A program made the translations under genes and the position numbers. Of a stretch of 20,205 nucleotides of DNA, positions 13,340-20,205 are shown piece by piece. The stretch covers positions 1 to 20,205 of the forward strand of contig JBDRGC010000027.1 of NCBI GenBank assembly GCA_043818215.1. The letters run 5' to 3'. Source of the DNA: JBDRGC01 sp043818215 (GTDB lineage: Bacteria > Chloroflexota > Anaerolineae > Anaerolineales > UBA11858). Numbering within the stretch: the stretch's first letter is position 1; the number at the start of each line of letters is the position of its first letter. Under the pieces are notes generated by a model. That model did not search any database. It was not told where the DNA came from and saw only the letters and a list, made by a program, of their open reading frames with translations.

Positions 13340-14371
13340 ATGAATACATGGAATATGCGAGACCATATCCTCACCATCACCCATCGCTGGCGCCTCATAG
13401 CCGCCTGCTTCCTCGTCGCGAGCCTGCTGGGGTGGGGCATCGCTGCCATTTTGCCGGCCCCCTATCGAGCCAGCATCGACCTCTACGTGGGGATCGCCCC
13501 CCAGATTTCACCGGCGGCCCAAGATGAGTTTACCAACCTCGATGATTACAAAAATTGGCAGATGGATCAGATCGAAACCCTGGCCTTCACCGATGACTTC
13601 CTGTCCGAAACGCTTGCGGCCCTGCAAAATCTCGATCCCGATTGGGATAACGCGACGGTTCCCGAACTGCGGCAAATCCTGAAGATGTCCTGGCGCAACG
13701 CTGGCCGGCTGCATCTGGCGGCGGAGGCCGGCAACGCCGGGCAAGCCTCGCAGGCAGTCGAGATTTGGGGCCGCGTCATCGTTGACCGGGTGGGGACAGC
13801 CCTCACATCCGCTGGCCAGGCTGCCCTCATCGACAGCCAACTGCAAGCCGTCAACGCGGCCCACACCGAGAGTCTATTGCATCAGCAGCGTTTGTCCGAT
13901 GAGCGTGCGGCAGTGTCAGTTTGGCAGGATCGATTGGAGTATATGCCCGAAAATCAGCTGGATGTTGTGGATCGCTGGCAATTGCAGGCCATCGTATCCC
14001 GGGCCGCTGACTGGGGTGTAGCCTGGTCAGCCTTGCGGGAGAATATTCCGCCCCCCGAAGCCGATCCCGCAGCATACCTCCCCTGGCTGGACCGCGTCCT
14101 CCAAACCATAGACGCCGACCTGTCCGCCCTCTCCGGCGAAATTGCCGCCCTCGACGCGCAACGCCGCGCCCTCGAACCGGCATACCTCCAGGCAGCCGAA
14201 CGCAGTTTGTCCCTATCTGCCAACATGACAGTGGAGCTAACCTCCGCCGCCCCGCCCCTGCTGGAACCAGTCCGCCAACCAGAGACAGCAGCCCTGGTCG
14301 GCGGTGCTTTGGGGGTGCTAGTCTATTTGATCTGGGCGCTGGTCGCCGCCTCGCGAAGGAGTGAACCGTGA
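13340..14371 (+). CDS. Wzz-like polysaccharide chain-length determinant / co-polymerase
   Basis: The 343-residue protein has the two-helix Wzz layout. A short cytosolic N-terminus leads into helix 1 (about 19-38, LIAACFLVASLLGWGIAAI), followed by PAPYRASIDLYVG, the proline-then-beta-strand signature after helix 1 in Wzz domains. A long extracellular, mainly helical region (about 55-310; LQAVNAAHTES, ALSGEIAALDAQRRALEPAYLQAAERS, coiled-coil-like) precedes helix 2 (about 317-337, ALVGGALGVLVYLIWALVAA) and a short RRSEP tail. There is no tyrosine-kinase domain. Such proteins set chain length or help export of surface polysaccharides. Residue identity to named Wzz proteins cannot be judged here. 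The next gene is O-antigen-ligase-like, which supports the role; its GTG start candidate overlaps this stop (GTGA). Confidence 0.75.
   Translation: MNTWNMRDHILTITHRWRLIAACFLVASLLGWGIAAILPAPYRASIDLYVGIAPQISPAAQDEFTNLDDYKNWQMDQIETLAFTDDFLSETLAALQNLDPDWDNATVPELRQILKMSWRNAGRLHLAAEAGNAGQASQAVEIWGRVIVDRVGTALTSAGQAALIDSQLQAVNAAHTESLLHQQRLSDERAAVSVWQDRLEYMPENQLDVVDRWQLQAIVSRAADWGVAWSALRENIPPPEADPAAYLPWLDRVLQTIDADLSALSGEIAALDAQRRALEPAYLQAAERSLSLSANMTVELTSAAPPLLEPVRQPETAALVGGALGVLVYLIWALVAASRRSEP
14356..14361 (+). promoter_or_regulatory. Shine-Dalgarno that decides between two starts of the O-antigen-ligase-like gene
   Basis: AAGGAG lies 6 bases before a GTG at 14368 that overlaps the Wzz-like stop as GTGA. 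The alternative ATG at 14485 has no Shine-Dalgarno. The site could also be chance, since it encodes the Arg-Ser end of the Wzz-like protein. Confidence 0.5.
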
Positions 14372-15915
14372 CGCAGTCCCTGAGGCGTCATCGTGGGACA
14401 TTTTTTTCTGGGCATTCCAAAAAACAGTCCACGCAGGTGGACTTCGCGCCTCTCGTTGCTGCGACTTACAGTCGCCCGTTCCCAATGATACCCAAATTAC
14501 AAAAAATCTTCTGGGCCTTATTCCTGCTCAGCCTGCCTGTAACCAGCTTTCCTTATTTCCCCTCAGTGATGGGAGGCAGCGCGCTGGTGCGCCCTTTGGC
14601 TTTGTACCCCTTAGCAGGACTATTGGTGCTGATGCTCATCACGAAGGTGTATGCGCGGCCGCTCCCCAAAACTATACTGCCGCTGCTCGCATTCGTGTTG
14701 GTGGCTATACTGAGTTCAGTCTTTGCATTTACGCGGGGTGTAGACTCAGCCTTTGAGTTTTCGGTCGGCGACCGCGTGGTGCGCAACCTGATCACATTGG
14801 GGATGGGCGCGGCTTTTTATCTTGTGGCCGCGTTGATGCCTCAGAGCATCGAAGATCTGCGCAGCACTTTGCGTTGGCTGTACGCCGGTTTTAGTGTGGC
14901 CTTATTTTGGGGGTCATTGCAAGTTGTGTACATCCTCCAATTTTCGCAGCCTTATTATGATCTGCTCAAGAAAATCCAGCGCTACATTTCCATTCGCAGA
15001 CTATTTCCTAAGCGGATATCGGGCCTGGCCTACGAACCAAGCTGGTTTGCCGAGCAAATCGTTTTTTTGCTGATGCCCTGGCTGCTTGCCGCGGTATTAT
15101 CTAATTACACTGTCTTTCGCTGGCGTTGGCGCAGAGTGACAATCGAAGCCCTGCTCTTATTCTGGGCAACTATAGTATTGGTGTTCACATATTCACGCAC
15201 AGGGTTGGCAGCCCTGGTTTTGCTATTGCTTCTCGCTTTCTTGCTGCGCCCACCAAACAAAGGGTGGTCGAAATCCAAAAAGTGGATGCGCCCTAAATGG
15301 AAACAAACAGCTAAAAATTTGTCGTTGGCAGTATTTGTGATCGTGATTCTGCTTGGAGTGGTATTTGCTGCTGGAGGCCAAAACAAGTATTTCTCTCGTC
15401 TGTGGCGCTACTGGACTGACGAAGAGAGCACCGGCACATATTTGCAATATATTGCCTTCAGCCAGCGTTTCATCTACTGGGAAACGGCATATCAAGTTTA
15501 CGAAGAGCATCCAGTTTTAGGGGTGGGGTTGGGAAATTATGTCTTCTATTTCGAAGACGCTTTGCCCGACCGCCCCCTGTACCCGACTCCGGAAGTGCTG
15601 TACAAACTTGTCCCTGAAGAAGGCCGCCTCCGGATTGTGACGGTGAAGAATTTTCTTTTACGCATATTTGCTGAGACGGGTCTATTGGGAACGGCAGCTT
15701 TTGTAGCGTTTATCGTGGCGGTGCTGGGGTGTGCCTTGTATATGTGGTTTTCCCCGCAGGCGGAGCAGCAATATTGGGGCCGGGCAGGATTGTTGGGCTT
15801 GGCCGCTTTTGGGATAGTCTCTTTTTCAGTCGATTCTTTTGCTATCCCTAATATGTGGGTCGTCTTTGGGTTGATCACTGCCAGCGCGCATTTGCGCCCA
15901 GCCGCCAGTTTGTAG
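14368..15915 (+). CDS. O-antigen ligase / polymerase family (Wzy_C-like) membrane protein
   Basis: From the GTG at 14368 the frame has 515 residues. From the ATG at 14485 it has 476, and only this part looks like the family: MIPKLQKIFWALFLLSLPVT opens the first membrane helix. The core has about ten hydrophobic helices and the Wzy_C signatures TYSRTGLAAL (235-244, numbered from 14485) and SQRFIYWETAYQVYEEHP followed by VLGVGLGNYVFYF (326-355), with conserved Arg and His (R328, H342). Enzymes of this family join or polymerise lipid-linked glycans outside the membrane. The first 39 residues are encoded by repeat DNA (fragments at 14368-14399 and 14426-14475), so they are probably a recent in-frame addition or untranslated. 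I give the longer form because of its Shine-Dalgarno and GTGA overlap; the choice is open. Confidence 0.82.
   Translation: MTQSLRRHRGTFFSGHSKKQSTQVDFAPLVAATYSRPFPMIPKLQKIFWALFLLSLPVTSFPYFPSVMGGSALVRPLALYPLAGLLVLMLITKVYARPLPKTILPLLAFVLVAILSSVFAFTRGVDSAFEFSVGDRVVRNLITLGMGAAFYLVAALMPQSIEDLRSTLRWLYAGFSVALFWGSLQVVYILQFSQPYYDLLKKIQRYISIRRLFPKRISGLAYEPSWFAEQIVFLLMPWLLAAVLSNYTVFRWRWRRVTIEALLLFWATIVLVFTYSRTGLAALVLLLLLAFLLRPPNKGWSKSKKWMRPKWKQTAKNLSLAVFVIVILLGVVFAAGGQNKYFSRLWRYWTDEESTGTYLQYIAFSQRFIYWETAYQVYEEHPVLGVGLGNYVFYFEDALPDRPLYPTPEVLYKLVPEEGRLRIVTVKNFLLRIFAETGLLGTAAFVAFIVAVLGCALYMWFSPQAEQQYWGRAGLLGLAAFGIVSFSVDSFAIPNMWVVFGLITASAHLRPAASL
14376..14407 (+). terminator. Terminator-like hairpin between the Wzz-like and ligase-like genes
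   Basis: GTCCC (14376-14380) pairs with GGGAC (14395-14399), with a small TGA...TCA pairing inside, followed after one base by seven T. The stem is short. If it works, it would attenuate transcription into the ligase-like gene and argues against translation starting at 14368. It lies in sequence resembling the 33-bp dispersed core repeat. Confidence 0.4.
14426..14475 (+). repeat. Single diverged copy of the 120-bp array's hairpin unit
   Basis: This stretch matches the 3' part of the unit at 3145-3196. AGTCCAC-gcag-GTGGACT (14426-14443) replaces AGTCGGC-gcag-GCCGACT with paired changes that keep the 7-bp stem. CTCGTTGCTGC leads to GCGACTTACAGTCGCC with the palindrome intact. It ends about 9 bases before the ATG at 14485. 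Confidence 0.8.
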
Positions 15916-15931
15916 TGGTGGAGAATATGCG

Positions 15932-16040
15932 AACGTGAAGTGTGAAGACGTGAGACGTGAAGCGTGAAAACGTGACGCAGTCCCCGAAGCGTAGCGGAGT
16001 GGGATAATAGATCCTGCCTCCTGCCTCCTGCCTCTTGCCT
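15932..16040 (+). repeat. Composite dispersed repeat, second copy, with 4-unit heptamer array
   Basis: Between the two convergent genes lie ACGTGAA-type units of about 7 bases (15932-15971), the 33-bp core at 15972-16004 (one mismatch to 10407-10439), ATAATAGATC, and four heptamers CCTGCCT, CCTGCCT, CCTGCCT, CTTGCCT (16013-16040). The order is the same as at 10407-10553, but the heptamer sequence differs. No terminator with a T-run is evident in the 132-base convergent spacer. Confidence 0.8.
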
Positions 16041-16047
16041 CGATTTT

Positions 16048-18822
16048 TCACTGGGGCGGTGATAAGGGACAAGCCAGGTAATCAGGCCAGGGGGAACGCC
16101 ACAATATTTCTTCAGGCTTGCCTTCGTCTGAATAGATGACGACGGCCATGGCGTCGAAATAATCTGGCCCGGGGCAGCCAAATAGCAAAACATCGGCCCC
16201 GTGGGGAAATTCTTCGGGGGGGTCGGTGAATGGCAAAATGACGCCGTTATTTTGGGGGCCAACTAGATACAAACTTATGCGTGAATACGGACGGGGGTAA
16301 AAACTGGGCCAGGTGCTACCTGATTCGCTCTGCTCTGCGGTGTGGTAGCGCGGGTAGAGAGCACGCCCCTGTATCGCAATCCCACCCTCTTGAACAAAAA
16401 ATTCAAGTGTTTCGATTTCGTTGGCAGCCAGACTTGTGCTCTCGGGCTGTAGCAATGTTGTAAAGCGCGCTTCCAGGTTGGAGCCGGTGTACCGCTCCGG
16501 GATCGCTTTTTCTGTCACGGGCAGCACACACCCCAGGATGAAGATGCTCGCGGCAATTCCCAGGGTGCTGCCAACAGCCGCAGGACGTGAGTCGGCTCCA
16601 ATGCGGGAATCTCCCGCTGGTTCGCCTCCTGCCACCACTCGCGGCAGGTTTCCCCGCTTGAAATATTCCAGCATCCAAATGGAGATTTGGGCTAATCCAA
16701 TACTGTAATAGAAAATCCCGACCCAATCCACAGGCAGGATGTATCGCCCCCCCGAATTGCGCGCCGCCGCGTTGATGAGAATGTACCCCGTGCTGGCGAA
16801 TAAGGGCAGCAGGCCGATGAATTTTTGCCGCTGCCAGGCAATGCAGATGCCGGTCGCGATGAGAAGCAGGTTGATTGCCAGTGGGACTATGGATTGGCGG
16901 GGCAGGCTGCCATCCCATTGATGCCAAAATGGAAGCCGCCGGATGTAATTTTCGGGTGAGCAGCATTCGCCCCAAAACTGTTCCGCTGATTTATGCCCCA
17001 GGTATCCGATGGCGCTGGCTGCGATACGGTTGGTGGCGGGCAGGTATAAGACGGTTTGAATTTGGCTGTTGAAGAAATGATTAGTTACGAATTGGGCGAT
17101 TGCCCCAGGGTTTTGGAGGGCATATTCGGCCACATCTCCGGCCATGCGTTCGGTATATTCTGCTGTGGTTTCGCCAGGTTGGGCGATGACGTTGGGGGTT
17201 TCCTGAGGAATTATGGTTGCTGCGGTGTTGCCCGCGGGGGTTGGGACGGGTGTGGGCAGGCGGACGCCGATTGGGTCTGCGCGGTATCGTTTGGCGAACA
17301 GGTCGGCGCGGTATTGAGGGGAATCGAGAAAAATGGTGCCGGTGATTTGATAGTTACGCGAAACCCAGGGGGCCAGCATTAGAATCAGGCCGGTGGTGAT
17401 GAGCAGCATACTTTTGAGCCACTCTGCCCGGCGGCGAGTCAATTGCAGCAGCGTAGCCAGTCCTACGAAGGGCAGCAACACGCCAAACTCTGGGCGGATA
17501 AGCATGAAAGCTCCCATTATGCCGCCGGCAGCCAGGGGTAGCGTTTGCCGCTTCGAGGGCGATTTCAGCCAGATTGTGACGACCAGCAGGAAGAGCAGTA
17601 CGCCCAGGGTTGTGGGCAAATCTGACATCAGCAGTTTGGCGTGGGAGACGGTTATCTTGTCGCCGAGGGCAATGGCGTTGGCCTCCCGAAAAATTATCAG
17701 TATGGCAGCCAATACCCCCGCGGCCCGGCTGTGTATCAGGCGAGTTAGCCAATAGATGCAGATGGGCAGCAAGGCCAGCAATGCCACTTGCATCCAAATT
17801 ATGGGTTCGTAAGCCAGCCCGCTTATGGCGTGAAACAGGGTCAAAAATAGCGTATACATTGGGCGGATGGCAAAAGGCGTGCCTGCGGTTATGAAGCCTT
17901 CGCCAATTAACACGTTCTGGGCGCTAATATCATAAAGGCTGGCATCGGAATTGGGGTAAAACTCGAAGTTGGGGGCGCCCGGTGGGGCGGCAAACCAACT
18001 GGGGGTTAGCGGAATGGACATCCACAGGATGAATGCAGTGATCCAAAGCAGCCCGCTGATGATCATGTCCGCGCGCCGGGGTGCGCGTTGTGCCCAGGGC
18101 AGTTTGTGGATATGTCCTTTGACCCACACACTCAGCATGAGTGAGCCTATCATAATTACCCAGCCTGGCAGGGCTTGAGTTTCGAGTACCGGTGCGCCCA
18201 GATAATTCCACCCTGTGCCGACATCGTTAGCGGTGATTCCGTATCCACTTTGTCCTATCCAACCCCACAGAATCACGAAGAGACCGAAGAGCATGGCAAT
18301 ATTGTAGGCTATGCGGTTTTTCGGCTTCAGTTGGCGGAGTGCAAATCCATAGCGCATTAATGGCAGGGCTAACAGGGTTTGCGCGCACAATATGAGTACC
18401 CACAGGATGAGGGGCTGCAACCTGATGAAATATGCCTGAGTGAAAGGTTCGCTGATCTCTGCTGTCTGCAGGACGAAGCTGCTCCCGCTGATGATGCCGA
18501 TGATGCACAACCCGATGGCACTCCCCCATATTTTCTCGGCTCGAATTTTGGTTTCCAGCCGTTGTCGAAAGGCGTCGAATTTAAATGGTTGCAGCCATGA
18601 TTGCAGTAACAACCCCGCGCCCACCGCTGAGATCAGCACCACGCCCCCGGCCATGAGTAGTCTCTCCGGTGACAGCCCGAACAAGATTACGCTTCCCGCT
18701 TCTTTGGGGATGCTGAGTAGAGATCGCAGGGTAAGGATGCCCCCCGCGATTATCAGCGCACTGTAGGCTCGCAGGACAAGTAGCTTGAATTTGGTGTCTT
18801 TTGGGGATGTGTGTTTGGGCAT
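16048..18822 (-). CDS. Large polytopic membrane glycosyltransferase-like protein (GT-C / ArnT-PMT-like)
   Basis: From the ATG at 18822 the protein has 924 residues with many hydrophobic helices. After an N-terminal block of about seven helices (12-270), an extracytosolic loop holds FYPNSDASLYDISAQNVLIGEGF (288-310, quoted in parts: NSDASLYD then GEGF), resembling the acidic first-loop motif of GT-C enzymes that use lipid-linked sugars. Helices continue to about residue 720 (IRPEFGVLLPFVGL, NAAARNSGGRYILPVDW), then a soluble C-terminal domain. ArnT/PMT-like enzymes move sugars from polyprenyl phosphates onto lipids or proteins; the substrate is unknown. A longer frame to 18918 is encoded by G/C-palindrome repeat DNA (GVGGGLASSGGFGIIP), so I reject it. 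No Shine-Dalgarno is visible at 18822. The nearby Wzz- and ligase-like genes suit a glycan role. Confidence 0.78.
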   Translation of the reverse strand: MPKHTSPKDTKFKLLVLRAYSALIIAGGILTLRSLLSIPKEAGSVILFGLSPERLLMAGGVVLISAVGAGLLLQSWLQPFKFDAFRQRLETKIRAEKIWGSAIGLCIIGIISGSSFVLQTAEISEPFTQAYFIRLQPLILWVLILCAQTLLALPLMRYGFALRQLKPKNRIAYNIAMLFGLFVILWGWIGQSGYGITANDVGTGWNYLGAPVLETQALPGWVIMIGSLMLSVWVKGHIHKLPWAQRAPRRADMIISGLLWITAFILWMSIPLTPSWFAAPPGAPNFEFYPNSDASLYDISAQNVLIGEGFITAGTPFAIRPMYTLFLTLFHAISGLAYEPIIWMQVALLALLPICIYWLTRLIHSRAAGVLAAILIIFREANAIALGDKITVSHAKLLMSDLPTTLGVLLFLLVVTIWLKSPSKRQTLPLAAGGIMGAFMLIRPEFGVLLPFVGLATLLQLTRRRAEWLKSMLLITTGLILMLAPWVSRNYQITGTIFLDSPQYRADLFAKRYRADPIGVRLPTPVPTPAGNTAATIIPQETPNVIAQPGETTAEYTERMAGDVAEYALQNPGAIAQFVTNHFFNSQIQTVLYLPATNRIAASAIGYLGHKSAEQFWGECCSPENYIRRLPFWHQWDGSLPRQSIVPLAINLLLIATGICIAWQRQKFIGLLPLFASTGYILINAAARNSGGRYILPVDWVGIFYYSIGLAQISIWMLEYFKRGNLPRVVAGGEPAGDSRIGADSRPAAVGSTLGIAASIFILGCVLPVTEKAIPERYTGSNLEARFTTLLQPESTSLAANEIETLEFFVQEGGIAIQGRALYPRYHTAEQSESGSTWPSFYPRPYSRISLYLVGPQNNGVILPFTDPPEEFPHGADVLLFGCPGPDYFDAMAVVIYSDEGKPEEILWRSPWPDYLACPLSPPQ

Positions 18823-18840
18823 GGCGTGATTTGTGGTATG

Positions 18841-18931
18841 CCCCCCGGCCCCCAACTTTGGGGGGGATGGAATAATGCCAAATCCTCCTGAGCTAGCAAG
18901 GCCCCCTCCGACCCCCAACCTTTGGGGGGAT
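18841..18931. repeat. Pair of G/C-rich palindromic repeats (CCCCCAA...TTGGGGG)
   Basis: Two direct copies, 18841-18868 and 18901-18931, each have a C-rich lead, CCCCCAAC, then TTTGGGGGG and AT. Each is a near-perfect hairpin. The family recurs at 19229-19255, in further variants inside 19256-19340, and inverted at 20185-20205. It lies directly upstream of the glycosyltransferase-like gene and accounts for the false N-terminal extension of its frame. Confidence 0.8.
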
Positions 18932-19208
18932 GGCTACGGTTCGGATATGCTGCCGGTAGTGTTGGCTCTGAACGCTTCTTTAGTCAGAGAGAATCTTGGC
19001 AATTCGCGCTGCTTACCCTGGGGGGTGACACTGCAACTCATCGGTAGGCGGCTTTTCTGTGTGAACCCCTGTTTTGATAAAATACCACTGTGGTTTTACA
19101 CGAATATAGTCTTTCGGCAAAGCGTAGCAGAGTGATTTCTAAGGTGGGAAAAGTTACGGCGTTGGTTCTCAATTTCACTTCTCCATTGGCAGTCTTGTTC
19201 AGTACTCT
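18932..19208. other. Intergenic region without a recognisable gene
   Basis: No credible frame or RNA gene is visible. AAGCGTAGCAGAGTG at 19120-19134 matches 14 of 15 bases of the core repeat's AAGCGTAGCGGAGTG, so it may be a decayed fragment. At 19193-19208 the minus strand reads AGAGTACTGA, the displaced original 3' end of the DUF2442 gene. Confidence 0.5.
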
Positions 19209-19366
19209 CTTTTTTCGTAACCGTTCAGCCCCCCGGCCCCCAATTCTGGGGGAGTCATCCTCCCAAAGTTGGGGGAGCCTGTATTGCTCAACCCAACTCT
19301 GGGGAAAGCCCGTGTTGCTCCCCCCAGGATTGGGGGGCAGGGGGGGCTGAACGGTTACCTTTTTTC
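19209..19366. mobile_element. MITE-like insertion with 18-bp perfect TIRs and 8-bp target duplication
   Basis: GTAACCGTTCAGCCCCCC (19217-19234) is exactly inverted at 19341-19358. CTTTTTTC directly flanks both ends (19209-19216 and 19359-19366), a perfect 8-bp direct repeat. The 142-bp interior is built of G/C palindromes (CCCCCAATTCTGGGGG, CCCAAAGTTGGG, CCCAACTCTGGGG, CCCCCCAGGATTGGGGGG) and encodes nothing. Taking out the element and one flank makes the DUF2442 gene end EKREY then TGA, two residues longer, which independently supports the insertion. The helper transposase family is unknown. Confidence 0.85.
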
Positions 19367-19648
19367 TAACCAACGTTGAAACGATTGTTGGCTTTCTCCC
19401 GAAGCCTTGCCCAATATCATATTCTCTATACTTATATCTTCATCCAAATTAGGCCAGTGTATGCCTTCTCCACGTCCTATCAATCGCCAGTTATTCTGCT
19501 CTTCTTCAGTAGCATACAATAAACGTGGATACCATCCCAGCGGAATAGATACTGTACGCCCATCTATCAAATCCACAGAGAGCGTATCTTCTGTTACGAT
19601 TACATCTTGTGCTTTGGCTAATTGAATATCAATCGCTAAAGTAGTCAT
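19355..19648 (-). CDS. DUF2442 domain protein, stop codon supplied by a mobile element
   Basis: The 97-residue protein carries the DUF2442 pattern: DVIVTEDTLSVDLIDGRTV, SIPLGWYPRLLYATEEE, NNWRLIGRGEGIHWPNLDED, SGESQQSFQRWLEKR. The family is small and of unproven function, often next to DUF4160 genes. It overlaps the upstream DUF4160 gene by 20 bases in another frame, so they are co-transcribed and probably translationally coupled. The present TAA (19355-19357) lies in the right terminal repeat of the MITE-like element; before insertion the gene would have ended EKREY. The loss is two residues beyond the conserved WLE end, so function is probably kept. The gene is more AT-rich than the window's core genes. 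Confidence 0.88.
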   Translation of the reverse strand: MTTLAIDIQLAKAQDVIVTEDTLSVDLIDGRTVSIPLGWYPRLLYATEEEQNNWRLIGRGEGIHWPNLDEDISIENMILGKASGESQQSFQRWLEKR

Positions 19649-19868
19649 ACCATTTATCCAAACATTGTTCTTGATTTGATCCTACAAGTTTTTGAATACG
19701 ATTTATTTCTTTCCGGCTGAAACCGTCACTTCTCTGCAACCGAACTGGCTCAAGCCAAAATTTGGCAATTTTATCATCTCTTTCAACATGAACATGGGGT
19801 GGCTCGTCGCGATCTCCCGAGTAAAAGAAAATCCGATAAGGGCCTGAGCGAAATATGGTTGGTGACAT
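19629..19868 (-). CDS. DUF4160 domain protein
   Basis: The 79-residue protein matches DUF4160 over its whole length: SPTIFRSGPYRIFFYSGDRD, EPPHVHVERDD (the family's PHVHVE motif), KIAKFWLEPVRLQRS, GFSRKEINRIQKLV, and a C-terminal WYDYF. The function is unproven; the two-gene layout with DUF2442, small sizes and patchy occurrence have led to the idea of a toxin-antitoxin-like module, which I treat as a hypothesis. It is the first gene of the pair. No Shine-Dalgarno is obvious. On the minus strand TGATACAAT (19916-19924) is a weak extended -10 candidate some 48 bases upstream of the start, without a good -35. Confidence 0.88.
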   Translation of the reverse strand: MSPTIFRSGPYRIFFYSGDRDEPPHVHVERDDKIAKFWLEPVRLQRSDGFSRKEINRIQKLVGSNQEQCLDKWYDYFSD

Positions 19869-20205
19869 AGTCTTATAACGGAATGATGATAGTTTTGATG
19901 AATAGAACCACCATTATTGTATCATGTGAATGAATGTCAGACTCCATAAAATACGAAAACAACAAACGAAGATTTCCAAATTTATCTCAACCAATCTTTG
20001 CAATTTATGCGCCGATTCTCGGGGCCGAAGGCGTGTCGTTGTTAATGTGATATTGGGCTGCATTCATAAAACTTGGAACTAAGATGATGAACTTTATAGG
20101 CTTTCGGATGTGAAATCTCTGTTATATCTGTAAAGTAAATAGTCATTTGAAAATCACTTATTTTGAACTTGACTTGCAACCTAACCCCGAATTGGGGGCC
20201 GGGGG
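19869..20205. other. AT-rich region without a recognisable gene, ending in a G/C palindrome
   Basis: All six frames are broken by stops and I recognise no RNA gene. Base use is clearly more AT-rich than in the left part of the window. CGGGGCCGAAGGCG near 20019-20032 is a small GC island. The window ends at 20185-20205 inside CCCCGAATTGGGGG followed by CCGGGGG, the inverted form of the repeat at 18841 and 19229, which continues past the edge. Confidence 0.5.

Noticed and set aside
18823..18918. 32-residue extension of the glycosyltransferase-like protein
   Set aside because: The translation is Gly/Pro-rich read-through of the G/C palindrome repeats.

Overview
The window looks like chromosomal DNA of a Chloroflexota bacterium, probably Anaerolineae-like. 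This is inference from style, not from a marker gene. The signs are secreted or membrane proteins with Thr-Pro-rich linkers (TPTPTFTPTPTE type), a CAP-LysM surface protein, a YLPLVL motif just after a signal peptide, a CHAT protease, and intergenic DNA full of short palindromes, heptamer arrays and small inverted-repeat elements. There is no rRNA, tRNA, CRISPR array or intact transposase.

Layout. 1-223: C-terminal tail of an acidic PAEAEE-repeat protein, closed by a strong terminator. 368-2886: a CefD-like PLP enzyme and, on the other strand, an MmgE/PrpD-family protein; their stop codons overlap. 2887-3562: a divergent spacer with a promoter candidate for the PrpD gene, a two-part hairpin and a 120-bp tandem array of hairpin repeats. 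3563-4753: a NurA-domain nuclease. 5048-6019: a secreted, membrane-anchored CAP-LysM protein. 6052-6317: a palindromic MITE-like element. 6326-10302: a translationally coupled pair, a CHAT protease followed by a single-pass membrane protein with an extracellular beta-propeller; this is the most interesting system here. 10303-10569: a three-way-junction structure, a dispersed repeat and 13 exact heptamers. 10570-13012: a PhoD-like phosphatase, a group II intron 3' relic, and a secreted SUMF1-like protein. 13340-18822: a small surface-polysaccharide cluster (Wzz-like, O-antigen-ligase-like, and on the other strand a GT-C glycosyltransferase-like protein). 18823-20205: G/C-palindrome repeats, a well-defined MITE-like insertion, and a DUF4160-DUF2442 gene pair in AT-rich DNA.

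Working together. The CHAT gene and the propeller gene overlap by ATGA and are very likely one operon: a cytosolic caspase-like peptidase with a duplicated helical module, next to a membrane protein with a cytosolic N-terminal domain and a large outside domain. A receptor-protease or protease-substrate relationship is my hypothesis. The Wzz-like and O-antigen-ligase-like genes are also adjacent and probably act in polysaccharide assembly. The other genes look independent.

The clearest mobile-DNA result is at 19209-19366. Perfect 18-bp terminal inverted repeats are flanked by a perfect 8-bp direct repeat. Removing the element and one repeat copy in silico restores a slightly longer reading frame for the DUF2442 gene, so its present stop codon comes from the element.
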